From Tricholoma matsutake (Eukaryota > Basidiomycota > Agaricomycetes > Agaricales > Tricholomataceae): 64,000 nucleotides of DNA. The notes below the pieces were generated by a model. The model searched no databases. It was not told the origin of the DNA and worked only from the letters and a program-made list of their open reading frames with translations. The stretch is taken from positions 1,798,001-1,862,000 of the forward strand of contig AP026550.1 in the NCBI GenBank assembly GCA_026075535.2, read 5' to 3'. A program made the translations under genes and the position numbers. This document shows positions 12,300 through 22,432 of the stretch, in pieces; positions within the stretch are counted from its first letter, which is position 1; each line of letters opens with the position of its first letter.

Positions 12300-13121
12300 C
12301 TATTGAGCACTCCACTATGAAAGGGTATGCGACAGTGCTCGGGACTACATAAACTTTTTCACCTCTCACTATTTGTCCTTGGATCCTACCCCCCAGACTC
12401 TATCTTGCTATATTGCTTACTCTTCACAGTTTATTGTGTCTGCACCAAAATACCTTTCAGGCACTCGTCACTTCCTTCATGACATTTACCCTCAATTTAA
12501 TGAGAATTGTCTCCATCCCCTCATCACCACCACAATCCGTGGATCAAAGAAAGTGTGGGCAGACCCTGTAAGGCACAAACTGCCATTGCAGCCTGTCCAT
12601 CTGCAGACATTCTGCCATGTTGTGGAATGCTCAGGCTTGTATGAAGACCTGCTTTTTGCAACAATCCTCTCATTGCATGGGGGAACTGGTCCAGAAGAAT
12701 GACAAGTCATTATTTGATTGGCAAAAGATTGTTAAGCACACTTCGCTCTCCTTTGAGAATGGTCATGCTCAGTATCACCTGCCTTACCACAAGGTGGACC
12801 ATTTGTACCATGGGACTGACATCTTGTTCACACAACAAACAATTGCTGACCTGGTGACCCTTCTCTGAAACTACACATCTTTATGCGATAAACTGCCTGG
12901 ATCTAGAGTGGCTCTATGGCCTCATCAAGATGGCTCTCACCCTACACACTCATGGTTTGACAAGAAACTCTTCACAATCTTGAGCCATGACTTTGGTGGA
13001 CACTCTCCATGTGCAAGAGGTGCAACTTTTCTTGCTGCTTTGGGCTTATCAAAAACTGTGATCCAGGCAATCAGCCAATGGTCTTTAGCAGCTTGGAAAA
13101 TCTACATTTGAGAAAACCCTA
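12300..13121 (+). pseudogene. DIRS-A tyrosine recombinase
   Basis: The N-terminal SAM-like region reads SLDPTPQTLSCYIAYSSQF (12373 onward). The catalytic part has LLFATILS, GELVQKNDKSLFDW near 12680, YHGTDILFT near 12810, SHPTHSWFDKKLF near 12950, GGHSPCARGATF near 13000 and AAWKIYI near 13095. In the family the first catalytic Arg lies just before GEL; here the text is HCMGEL, so the Arg is lost. The HxxR box is also disturbed (HSPCAR). The Tyr candidate in WKIYI remains. Confidence 0.82.
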
Positions 13122-13245
13122 CGATCTGTGCAGAACAAGAATTGGCAGCTGCTCACTTGCATTATCCACATCTCTAACATTCCCTCTCTCCTACACCTCC
13201 CCCATCCCCACCTCTCTCCTTCATCAGCACCCATCATTTTATAGG

Positions 13246-13335
13246 CTCTCAATTCCCTCATTTATCCCCTTTTGGGGTCCAATGAGGACTTCTGATTGTG
13301 CTATCCTAGTCAGTCTTGAGCTGTGCAGCAGAGGT
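13246..13335 (+). repeat. B1 split direct repeat
   Basis: CTCTCAATTCCCTCATT to GCAGCAGAGGT. It matches B2 at 13941-14033 and lies directly against A2. Confidence 0.85.
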
Positions 13336-13849
13336 CAGCATAAACATGGGTTCCAAGGGAAAGGAGGGTTTTTGAAAGCCTCTGAGCTTTTTGAGAGGTG
13401 TATTCTGCACCTACACCTTCAGTTACTGAGCTCTGCTCATCAAATCTCACTCCGATCATTGTGCCATTTATGGCTCAGTGCTAGAGTTCTAGCTGAGGCC
13501 TTGTCATAAACAGTTTGGCACAATAGGAGACTTCTCCTGTACTGCTCTGCTCCTGACTTCCATGTCCTCTCTGCCGTACAGGTGAGCACCTTGTGCATTC
13601 CTTCAGTTTTGATCTTACTTCTCAAGATAGTTGTCATTATTGGCTTCATGAGCTCTGCTCTGCTCTGTCTTTAATCCACAACCTATTCTATGTTGTAAGA
13701 TCTTTCTGATCACGTCCTTCTCAATATTCTTATCTTTATCTTCTTTTAGGATTCAACTGTGATTTTCTATCTTCACTATCATTCACAGTTGAATCTTTAT
13801 AAGTTCCTCTCTTAGTTTGGGTCCATTCATTTTTTTTTGTCACCCTCTC
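13336..13849 (+). repeat. A2 split direct repeat
   Basis: It matches A1 at 8531-8984. It contains an extra 55 bp GT...AG segment at 13695-13749 and a few small indels. Confidence 0.88.
13695..13749 (+). other. candidate intron in A2, absent from A1
   Basis: The segment starts GTAAGATC, ends TTCTTTTAG, and holds CTGAT as a possible branch site. A1 reads straight through (TATGTT then GATTCAACTG). The length fits the 48-65 bp introns of the host genes in this window. Confidence 0.65.
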
Positions 13850-13940
13850 ACCTCTCCCTTATATTGCTTCTGTACTCTCTTTTTTTGTAGCATCACTTGT
13901 ATACCAATCCAAACATTCACTGGTCATGTGATGTAGTTGT

Positions 13941-14033
13941 GGCCTCTCTGTTCCCTCATTCATCCACTTTTGAGGTCCAACAAGGACTTCTGATTGTGCT
14001 ATCCTAGTCCGTCTTGAGCTATGCAGCAGAGGT
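13941..14033 (+). repeat. B2 split direct repeat
   Basis: Second copy of the B repeat and right end of element A. It ends GCAGCAGAGGT. Confidence 0.85.
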
Positions 14034-14520
14034 GCATAATCAACACCAGGATTCCAGAAGTATCATGACAGATGATGACTTGGTAGATTACTACTTCGAG
14101 ATCTTGGGTGGTAATTTACTGGTAAATAAAGGCACGGTAAATAAATACCTATCTAATTGTCCAAGATGAGTAATGGACTGTGAGATGTAAAAGGCAGACC
14201 AAGGATAAATAGGGAAATGCAAGGCTCCATGAGGAGGTGGTGCATAGCACTGGCCATCCCAATGGGTCTGCAGGCATGTATTTCAAGTGTGGATCCCTAT
14301 AATCCTATTAAGAGTGGGGAAGGGATGGGAGGGAAAGAAGTGGTAAGCAAAGAAGTAAGAAGACGAAGAAAGAGGAGAAAGAAAGAAGAAAGAAAACAAA
14401 AAAAAAAAAGCTGAATGTAGTGATCAGGAATGCAAAGAAATACAGGACATCACCATAAGCAGGAAGTCCATGGTCTGTAATATGTAGTCCATGAGAAAAA
14501 GTCTTTGAGTCAGAAGTCAG
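14034..14520. other. no gene seen; purine-rich tract
   Basis: It holds a GGTAATTTACTGGTAAATA motif near 14110, related to the dispersed repeat at 7082, and a GAAGA/AAAG-rich tract at 14335-14410. No gene is supported. Confidence 0.5.
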
Positions 14521-14529
14521 TCAATAGTC

Positions 14530-15640
14530 CATAGAAGTAAACCAGAAATAAAATCAAAAAGCTGCAGGCTGGTGTGCAGGACACCTAAAAACAAGGGCCT
14601 GCAAAAGAACAGGGTTCCTTCGGATGTAGATTTGGAAGGAGTTTGAGGCCCACCAACCAATAGCCTGAATAACAGGAGGGGCCACACCAGCCTCAGCCAG
14701 AGATGTAGCACCCCCAGCCTGCATAGACTGGCCTCCAATATCTTTTGGGAAATTTTTCCTGAGCTTCCTCATGAACCACCCATGTGTAGGAATCTCTCCA
14801 TTTTCCTGTAGCCACAGTTCAGGTTGGAAAGGGTGCATGTGGTCATGAGATGCAAGGTATGAGTTGAAATGTGTATAGGGATTTGTTACAGAGTTGGTGT
14901 TCTGGATGATGATTGTGTTGCCCTTGAAAAATTGGTCCCCCTTGTGCCCAGGGAGGAAGAAAGAGTAGTGTAGGCCATTGAGAGCAACTGAGTGATCTTT
15001 CTGTAGTTTTGTGATGTGACTCTGTCAGGGAAACAGAGTTCTCCAAGGCACATTAGACCATAGAATCCAGTGAGCAAGATCACCAGGAAAAGTTTCTTGT
15101 CATGTGCAAAAGATGTGCCCAGTTTCTCAATCATGATCTTGAGGTCAGATTTTGAGAGTGGTCATTTGTGCTTGATGGGCGAACCAAAGCGGCGGTGGCA
15201 GCCTGCCATGGTATGTTTGACAAGATTACTGTTTCAGTGAGCTCTAACATCAGGGAAAAAAGGTAGCTATTTCGCCACCCCAGATAGGTATGAGTTAACA
15301 GAGTCAGGTTTGATGAAAGTTGACATGTAGACAGTGAAGACACTTAGCATCTCCTCAGTGGGTTTAATGGGGAAATGATGCAGTCTGCAGAAAGTGATGT
15401 ACAAGTTGAGTGCAGATGTATAAGTGAGATTTGATGATTTGTCAATGGAAAGACCAAGTGCAATAGAGGGCTCATGAATGAGACAGTCTGTTGACCATGG
15501 ATCATGGAGAGGCTGTTGAGACCCCTCTGGAAGATCAATCATTTTTTGGTAGCCCCCAGCTTGACTCAAGGGGGTAGTAAAAACAGAAAGTGAGAATGAT
15601 GGTGGAGAGATTGCAAGATTTGGAAGCATGGGCAATCAAG
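14530..15640 (-). pseudogene. tyrosine recombinase of YR element B
   Basis: Minus strand. The N-terminal domain reads TSALNLYITFCRLHHFPIKP near 15440 and ends YLSGVAK. The catalytic part has GFYGLMCLGELCFPD near 15040-15080, IPTHGWFMRKL near 14780, GGQSMQAGGATSLAEAG near 14710-14745 and QIYIRRNPVL near 14615. The family pattern is LMRLGEL and HSMRAGG; here both Arg residues and the His are changed (C, Q, Q). Two frame breaks exist (15344 and 15131). The enzyme is inactive. Confidence 0.78.
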
Positions 15641-16154
15641 CCTGGGCCTTGGAAGGGCAATTAGGGCTCTTGTGACCCTTCTCTTTGCAGGTGTTGCATA
15701 TGTGCATCCAGCGACACAGTGTCCTCCAGGGTGCAAAGACCTTGATTCCAGCAATTGCAAGCTTCACCTTTCTTGTGGGGAGAACTGGGCCCTTGCATTC
15801 CTCCAGTATGGACCACAGCTGCCCCAATGTTGTCCATGTGACTTGTTTGAAGGTCCAGGAACTTGTGCAAATCTGTAAGTTTGAGTTCATGGTGTGAACC
15901 CACTTGATGTCAGACCCCACGGTCAAAAGCAATGACTCGCACATGGAAGTTGATGTGTGTTGCCCCAAAGAGATTAATAATGGTTTTGCCATAGCCAGAG
16001 ACCTCTCTCGACCAGTGGGGAAAAGCAAACATGGTCGTGCAGACAGTTTTGTTCCATGCAATGCTCCAGTCGCTGGTAGTGCTGACAATCTTGTTTGGAG
16101 AAACTGAAGGGACTTTGAATTCGAGATCTCCCAGGATTTCGATGTGTTCATCAT
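15636..16154 (-). CDS. CCHC zinc-knuckle ORF of YR element B
   Basis: An open 172-codon frame starts MMNTSKSWEISN at 16154. It ends with the zinc knuckle CNTCKEKGHKSPNC followed by PSKAQA, next to the recombinase start. A zinc knuckle suggests nucleic-acid binding as in Gag. No RT lies between this ORF and the recombinase, so the element looks like a recombinase-only element (Crypton-like) or an RT-deleted DIRS relative. I cannot tell which. Flanking repeats were not found. Confidence 0.6.
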   Translation of the reverse strand: MMNTSKSWEISNSKSLQFLQTRLSALPATGALHGTKLSARPCLLFPTGRERSLAMAKPLLISLGQHTSTSMCESLLLTVGSDIKWVHTMNSNLQICTSSWTFKQVTWTTLGQLWSILEECKGPVLPTRKVKLAIAGIKVFAPWRTLCRWMHICNTCKEKGHKSPNCPSKAQA

Positions 16155-16175
16155 TGTTGGAAGTCGAGTGCTACC

Positions 16176-16200
16176 TGGTAGGAAACCGCCCCATTACCTA
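16176..16200. repeat. inverted scrap of the gypsy LTR end
   Basis: TGGTAGGAAACCGCCCCATTACCTAA is the reverse complement of the terminal 25 bp of the gypsy 1/2 LTR, the part missing at 6420. It directly abuts a repeat starting TAGGGCATGG. Confidence 0.75.
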
Positions 16201-16370
16201 ATAGGGCATGGCATGGGTAACCCTTGGGTATATTTTCTTATACCCCTACCCATACCTGTAAACACCATACCCACACAGGTAGGGGTACGGTGTTACCGTG
16301 GGTTTCTGCGGGTTACCCGTGGTTATTCATGGGTTTCAGCATGAATATGTATTTTAATAATCTAATTACA
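16201..16370. repeat. end of a hAT-like TIR repeat (second copy)
   Basis: It starts TAGGGCATGGCATGGGTAAC, like 6421. It is rich in ACCC/GGGT steps such as ACCGTGGGTTTCTGCGGG. Confidence 0.5.
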
Positions 16371-16380
16371 CTAAATTAAT

Positions 16381-16800
16381 ATACAGAAAGTGACCCCCCT
16401 CTCACATTTGGAGCGAGGGAGGGGGGTGGTGCCTGTAGTTGCTGAGAACAGAATGAGTAACCCCCCTGCTTGCATTTGCAGCGAGAGAGGGGGGGGGTGC
16501 TGCCTGTAGTCATCGATCCCTGTTTCCACCCCACGAGCAGTTGCTTGTGGTGGCAGTTGGGTCCTCGGGTCCTCCTCCTGGTAATTGTTGTCATTCCACC
16601 CGCTATCCACCCCACGAGCAGTTGCTCATGAGGCTGGGGTGGGTGGTGTGCCTGTAGTCGTTGATCCCCATTTCCACCCCATGAGCAGTTGCTCGTGGCG
16701 GCAGTTGGGTCCTTGGGTCCTCCTCCTGGTCATTGTCATCCTTCCATCTGCTATCCACCCCACGAGCAGCTGCTTGTGAAGCTGGGGCAGGTGGTGTGCC
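16381..16800. repeat. GC-rich minisatellite with palindromic core
   Basis: Two ~75 bp units with CCCCCCT and GGGGGG arms are followed by two 148 bp units (from 16502 and 16649). Each 148 bp unit holds CACGAGCAGTTGCTCRTG-type palindromes and GGGTCCTCCTCCTGG. Similar palindromes recur at 36085, 44850, 44955 and 45300. Confidence 0.7.
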
Positions 16801-16822
16801 ATTGTGATGTGGCAGTGTTGGC

Positions 16823-18029
16823 ATGGGGTCGTTCCATGTGAGCTCCTCATTCCAAGGGAATTCCAACCTAGGAAATGAAAGAAACAAAATAGTTCCTGAT
16901 GATCTTGACATCGGTCCTGCTCTCAAAGCCCCTTTGTGCTACTCTCCCCAAGAATTGCAAGATCTAGTCGAGAGTCAGCATTATTCAGACTCTGTTGGCC
17001 CTTTATCTCCTTTGCTCACTCATGAAGTTGAGCTTGGGCGTGCGGAGATTAAAAGGTCAGCTGAGTTGGAAAGGCAGGCTGGAAAGGAGAAAGAATCTGA
17101 AACAAAGACATGAGCTAGTCTTATTGGAACCATGTGGCTTGCAAATCCCACACCTCATGTGATGGGAAAATGTGAACTTCCTGTTGTCCCAACAGTTTAT
17201 CTCTTGGGTATCAAAAACAAAGCCTGTCCTCCCTTGAACATCTTTACCAACGAGCACATCAAGACTGTCAACTACTCTCCTCAGGAAGTGCATGTTGAGT
17301 TGACTCATTCTTGGGGTGCTGATGAATCTTCCACTGTGAAAATTCCTTTACTTGACATGCAAGATGGTAGCTCTCTGGGAGTCTGATGATTCTTATACTT
17401 GTCTTACCCCTCTCCACTACATCGAGGCATCCGCCAATTTTTTGAAGGCTTTGGAGCTGTTGAGCAAGCCTAACAATGAAGGCGACTCCATCTCTACATC
17501 TTATGCTGCGGAGTTTAAGCAGCATCGGGATTTCTTCATGCAACAGGACAATTTTGAGCATACCTATCAACACTGGTATTCTTTCGAGCTTGAATCGCAG
17601 CAGGATATTATGAAGGGTGTTCTTTTTGACTGGATGGTTTATGTGTTGGGTGTTGAAGTTCTCATCCGTGCCAAGGACATCATGGGTCATTCCAATCGCC
17701 ATCCATTAAATGCTCAGGTGATTCAGATGTCCATGCAAGTAAAGCTGCTCAATATTCATCTTCTACTGACATCTCTTCTACTCAAGCGCCGTTTTGGAAT
17801 CCAACTCCCACATGCCTTGTATGTGGTAAAGAGCACCAATACCAAGACCACCCCTCCTCTGCAACTTCTTTTGGTAATGGCAAGCCCCTCTTCTGTTGTC
17901 TCACTGATGCCACACTTTGGACTGTCAAACCCTTCAAGGGCTCCTTGCCCAAATGTATCTGCAGCATCTGGAACATCTCCAGGTCCTGTGATGGCCATCA
18001 CACTGGTCCTGCAGCCTCTGTGGGGGTGA
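16823..18029 (+). pseudogene. DIRS-C Gag-like protein
   Basis: Pieces in different frames read YSPQELQDLVESQHYS, HVELTHSWGADESSTVKIPL, LTPLHYIEASANFLKAL and FEHTYQHWYSFELESQQDI, followed by CLVCGKEHQYQDHP and a Cys-rich tail near 17890-17970. The HYIEASRNFL / WYPFEL region is typical of Gag-like ORFs of fungal YR retrotransposons. Frames shift near 17113, 17386 and 17700. Confidence 0.65.
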
Positions 18030-18053
18030 TCACTCTGCCCTCAAGCACAATAG

Positions 18054-19330
18054 TTGCTGCTCCCAGGTCACAGACAGTCACATCCGCATTTGATTGTGAA
18101 GCTTGACTTCCTCCACCCTCATTTCCTACCCACCTTCCTTTACCATATTGTGATTTCTCCAACACTATTATTTCCCGCCCTTGTTCCCCTGAGGCCCTTG
18201 CTACTGATGTTGAGGTCTTCCAACATATTGTTCATCCTTACAACTCTTCAGCCTTCAAAACTGCTGTGCTCAAGCATAATCTCTTCTCCGCGTACCCACT
18301 TCTTGTCCAAAATCTCTTGCAGGGTTTCCCTCTTGGTACTATGCCTTGCCTCACCCAATCTTGTATTATCAAAAACCATCCTTCCATCCACCAATTTCCT
18401 TCCCTCATGCAGGACTATATTTCTGGTGAGATTGCACTTGGGCATATGTCTGGTCCTTACTCTCTCTCAGTTACTGAACATATTCTTCATGGACCTATCT
18501 ATTGTTCTCCCTTCATCATTGCAGAGTATGATGAAGGTCCTGATCTTCCTCCTAAGCGTCGTGTCTGTCGCAATTTATCGAAAGATGATCCTCTGTCTCG
18601 GATGGCATCGGTTTACAGCTTCATCTGCAAGGATGACTTTCCCACCTGTTTTGATGTGGCTTTCAACGTGGCCACAGTGGTAAGTCTGTCCTCATGTGAA
18701 TTTCTTCTAATTTTACTCTCTCATCATCTTGATGCTTTTCTCCCCTTACTCTCGCATCTTCTTGATGCTTTGTCTTACTCTTGCATCATCTTGATGCTTA
18801 CTTCTCTCTTACATCATCTTGATGCTTCTCTCTGTGCTGCTTGCAGCATTGACTCCCTCTCACTTCACTCCTATTTACTCTCTTCTTCTTTATTACTTCT
18901 CTCTACTCTCCCTTTACTCTCACTCCTCTATCTCTCCTTATCACTGTACTCTTACTCATCTTTTTTCTTTTCCCTCTCTCTTCAGGTGTCAAATGCACCT
19001 TCTGGTACTCAGGCAGTTGCCTTTGACAATAAATCTTTCCACCGTACCTGTCCTGTACTCCCTGATTACGAGCCCTGGCTTGGCTGGCATGATCACAAAT
19101 GCCACTATTGACATTTGGCAAGCCGAATGTGGTCTCAACAACTGTCTTTTCAAATATGAAGACGACATCACCAACTTGCATTACCCTAATCAGTCTGGCT
19201 TCTTTCGTGATGATCAGTTCACATATGTTCATGATCGCAACTCATCAATGGCTCTAATTGCAAACCTTGACATCCCATGGCACTCCCAAGAAGACTGGTT
19301 CCCATTTCATTTTTGTTTACACTTTCATTG
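18054..19330 (+). pseudogene. DIRS-C reverse transcriptase with intron
   Basis: The frame reads KNHPSIHQFPSLMQDYISGE near 18370. It continues with the palm region, APSGTQAVAFDNKSF, after 18985. The active site is KYEDDITNLHYP near 19155, so the DD pair is kept. FIGFEWDLPLHRVSLPEKKC closes the domain near 19330-19390. A GT...AG segment at 18680-18985 interrupts the conserved palm between FNVAT and APSGTQ. Frame breaks at about 19111 and 19337. Confidence 0.78.
18680..18985 (+). other. 306 bp intron in DIRS-C RT with internal tandem repeat
   Basis: It starts GTAAGTCTG and ends CTCTCTTCAG, and removing it restores RT homology. Between 18719 and 18840 the unit CATCATCTTGATGCTT is repeated about four to five times in a CT-rich background. 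Confidence 0.65.
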
Positions 19331-19514
19331 GCTTTGAATGGGACCTGCCTCTTCACCGTGTCTCTCTTCCAGAGAAGAAATGTTTGAGATATCTTTTTTG
19401 GGTGTCTTCCATGATCTCTGATCATCTTAATGGATGCTGGTTCAACCTCCATCAAATTCAATGTCTGCAACTCTGGTCCATGTTTCCTTCGTCTTCCCTG
19501 ATGGATCCTCTTGA

Positions 19515-20155
19515 TTGCCAGTGTTCTCTAACTTTACCACTGGGTATCATGATAACAAATTTGTGCAACACCGACTCTCTGACTCTTTGGTTAACACCTT
19601 GCATTGGTGGCATAAGCATCTTTCAGATCCTCTTGCATATCGTCAATTGCATCCTATCAGCCCTCGGCATGATCCCCATATTTTCATTGATGCATCAACA
19701 TCATGGGGAATTGGCATTATTATTGGGCATTTTTGGCATGCTTTTCATCTGATTTCTGACTGGAAGATCCCTGGCCACGATATTTGTTGGCTTGAGGCTG
19801 TCACCTTGGAACTTGTTGTCTATTTTCTCCATCAACTTCTTTTTGCAAACACTCACTTGATCATCCACTCTGACAACAATGGTGCAATCGGCGCGCATTC
19901 AAAGTGTTGCAGTCCTAGTGTTCCTATCAACCTGTGTGTTCATTGAACATACTCTGTTCTCATTGAACATCTCATTCAGCCAAAATTTGTTCACATCGAA
20001 TCTAAGCTCAATCCAGCAGACCCAATCTCACATGGGGAATCAGGTTCACCCTCTCACATGCTTATTACTCAGCACTTTGAAGTGCCACCTGAATTGCAAT
20101 CTTTTTTCCTTTGGGATCAGTAACACTATTTGCTGCATGGCCTCACGTGAGGTCA
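19515..20155 (+). pseudogene. DIRS-C RNase H
   Basis: IFIDASTSWGIGIIIGHFWHAF (19679 onward), then DICWLEAVTLELVVYFLHQL and HLIIHSDNNGAIGAHSKC. The acidic residues of RNase H (D in IDAS, E in TLEL, D in SDN) are present. The connection VHIESKLNPADPISHG follows near 20000. One frame shift near 19946. Confidence 0.8.
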
Positions 20156-20201
20156 TTGGCATTGATCTTCCACGCAAGTCTTCACTGAATCTTGTCTCAA
20201 A

Positions 20202-21643
20202 TCCTTATGTCTCTATCTCTATCTCTCCCTCCACCCAATCTTTGATCATCACAACCTCATTGTCCACTCCACGTAACCCATATGTTTCTATCTCAACACC
20301 ATCAGTCCCATGTCTGCCCCCTTCATCCTCTTCTGCCTCTGGCATCGGTTCTTTATCTACATTGACTGATGTGCGATACGTGGCTGCTGCATCTCTTCCC
20401 CCTCATTCTGCATGTCCTCCACAACCTGTGAACACCTACACTGCAAGTCCATATCGTCCACTTGTGCCTGCAGAGCGCCGTCTTATCCTGTGGACTACTC
20501 CTCACTCTCTCCATGTTCAAGGTTCATTGGAGAATGAAATTTCTCAACGTCTGCAAACAAAGATCCTTGAGAAACTTCTCTCTGCTACCTCTGATGCCTC
20601 TCGACAATCCTATGGTGCTGGCCTCTTACATTTCACACAATTTTGCAATCACAAAAACATCTCTGAAGCACTGCGGATGCCTGCTTCAGTCATTCTGCTC
20701 TCAGCCTTTATTGCAGATGCTGTTGGCTCTTGCATGGGTCAGTGCATTCATAATTGGATCAACAGTTTGCATCTTTGGCATCTTTATAATCATGCAGACT
20801 GGCACGGCAAGGATTCTTGGATCACCACTTTGTCTAAATCTGCTGACAGGGAAGGTATGCCTTTTAAACAACCACCTTGCAATCCCATCACCTGTCTTCA
20901 CCTCCTAACTCTATGATGTCATCTCAATCTCTCCTCTCCTCGTGATGCAGCCATTTGGTTCACTGTGTTAGTGGCTTTCTTCTGTTGTCGATGGCTCGGT
21001 GAACTACTTATCTTTGAGTTGTGTCATGCTGCAATGAGAAAGATCGTGGTGAACACCGCCATCTCCACTTCATGTGTCAATGGGCATAAGGTCATCATGT
21101 TTCATCTAATCTGGACCAAGTTGACTGGAATCCATGGAGGGGAGTGCATTCTCACTGCAACGAATGACCTCCTTTGCCCTGTATGGGCTCTTGAGAATCA
21201 CTTCCACATTAACAATATCTCAGACCATGATGCTCCCCTTTCTGCTTTTGGTAAGGGTAGTACTTGGTTGCATCTCTCCAAAGACCAATTCTTGAAAATC
21301 CCCTCTGGTATGTTTCATCATCATATCAGCACAATTATTACCCATCCTCTATTTACTAGGCATTTATAATTCTTCTCACCTTGACATTGTTCTTGGTCAC
21401 AGTTATCGCATCGGCGGCTCAGTCCATCTACTCACTATGGGCGTGGCCCCAGAGATTATCATGAAGCTGGGAGGGTGGACTTCCATGTGCTTCTTGTTGT
21501 ACTGGCGCCGCCTTGAACTCATTGTGCCCCTCGCAATCACACATGCCTGGGTCAGCCAGCAACAAGCTTTTGTTAAAAAATTTAATATTGCCAATGCTTC
21601 CTTGGATTCATCTTTTGACACATCTTTCAATCTCACTATCTAA
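20202..21643 (+). pseudogene. DIRS-C tyrosine recombinase
   Basis: The N-terminal part reads LSATSDASRQSYGAGLLHFT. The catalytic residues appear intact: Arg in FFCCRWLGELLIF near 20990, the HxxR box GHSYRIGGSV near 21400, and Tyr in FLLYWRRLEL near 21500. LLCPVWALENHFHINN is the usual linker. Stops near 20916 and 21369 break the frame. The C-terminus ends FDTSFNLTI at 21643. A second copy of the last ~100 residues is on the minus strand at 29122-29405. Confidence 0.85.
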
Positions 21644-22117
21644 ATAGTTGTACTTAATGTTTCCTTATTTCATTCCTCTGATTGCTCTATAATTGAATAA
21701 TTTCTCTCTGTGCATCGCTCTGTTGGGAACTTCAACCAACAGTGGAGCTATGCTCCGGTGGGCAGTGTTGGTCTCCTTACCCAACAGGAACCCTTGAAGC
21801 CTGGTGTACAGAGACTCTAATATTGGCCAGCTCCTTTCTTGCTGACCATCTTTGGCTTGACACCACTTGAGTCTCTTACCAAACACATTTTCATACTCTT
21901 AATCTAATTGTGCACATCTCGAAGGATACGAGAGTGTTTGCCTTATTGTGAGCTGGGTCTACATGTGAAGCCGGCTAGACCAAGTGTTAGATAAGGCATG
22001 CACAGACACGAGATCCTAGATGTGGTCAACTGAAACACTGCTGACTAGTCAGATATTTCTGGTGACTGTGTGGGCGGCGACTGAGACTTTCTACTCGCTC
22101 ATCGCACTCATCATCTT
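21644..22117 (+). repeat. DIRS-C terminal sequence, arm 1
   Basis: The 3' non-coding end of element C, ending CATCATCTTTCTTA. It is inverted relative to 22433-22884 and its continuation 29089-29121. Confidence 0.85.
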
Positions 22118-22240
22118 TCTTAAATGAAAAATGAAATGGGAACCAGTCTTCTCGGGGTGCCATGGGATGTCAAGGTTTGCAATTAGAGCCATTGATGAGT
22201 CGTGATCATGAACATACGTGAACTGATCATCACAAAAGGT
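22118..22240 (-). repeat. inverted fragment of DIRS-C RT
   Basis: This is the reverse complement of about 19205-19325. Shared text includes GAAGACTGGTTCCCATTTC and ATGGCTCTAATTGCAAACC. Confidence 0.8.
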
Positions 22241-22384
22241 AAGAGACTCAAGTGGCATCAAGCCAAAGATGGTCAGTGAGAAAGGAGCCGGCCAATATTA
22301 GAGTCTCTGTACACCAGGCTTCAAGGGTTCCTGTTGGGTAAGGAGAGGAGACCAACACTGCCCAGTGTTGCAAAGCAAAATAAC
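22241..22384 (+). repeat. third fragment of DIRS-C terminal sequence
   Basis: It starts GTAAGAGACTCAAGTGGC and matches 22677-22800. It is cut near CACTGCCCAGTG. Confidence 0.7.
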
Positions 22385-22432
22385 CATTCAGATCTCAAAA
22401 TAGAAATCTAAAAGGTGAGGGTGGGTGGGTCA

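Larger units (their letters stand above)
8531..14033 (+). mobile_element. DIRS-order YR retrotransposon A with split direct repeats
   Basis: The order is A1 repeat, Gag-like ORF, RT-RNase H, YR, then B1-A2-B2. This split direct-repeat layout is the hallmark of Ngaro/PAT-type elements of the DIRS order. All coding parts carry stops or lost catalytic residues, so the copy is dead. No target duplication is seen, as expected for YR insertion. Confidence 0.85.
16823..21643 (+). mobile_element. DIRS-type YR retrotransposon C
   Basis: Gag-like, RT, RNase H and tyrosine recombinase lie in order on the plus strand. The end of the element is repeated in inverted fragments downstream. The left terminal repeat was not identified. 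It is a different lineage from element A: the recombinase keeps a GHSYRIGG box. Confidence 0.8.

Noticed and set aside
16823..21643. Possible intact, active DIRS element
   Set aside because: Recombinase catalytic residues and the RT DD pair are kept, but stops and frame breaks occur in every ORF.
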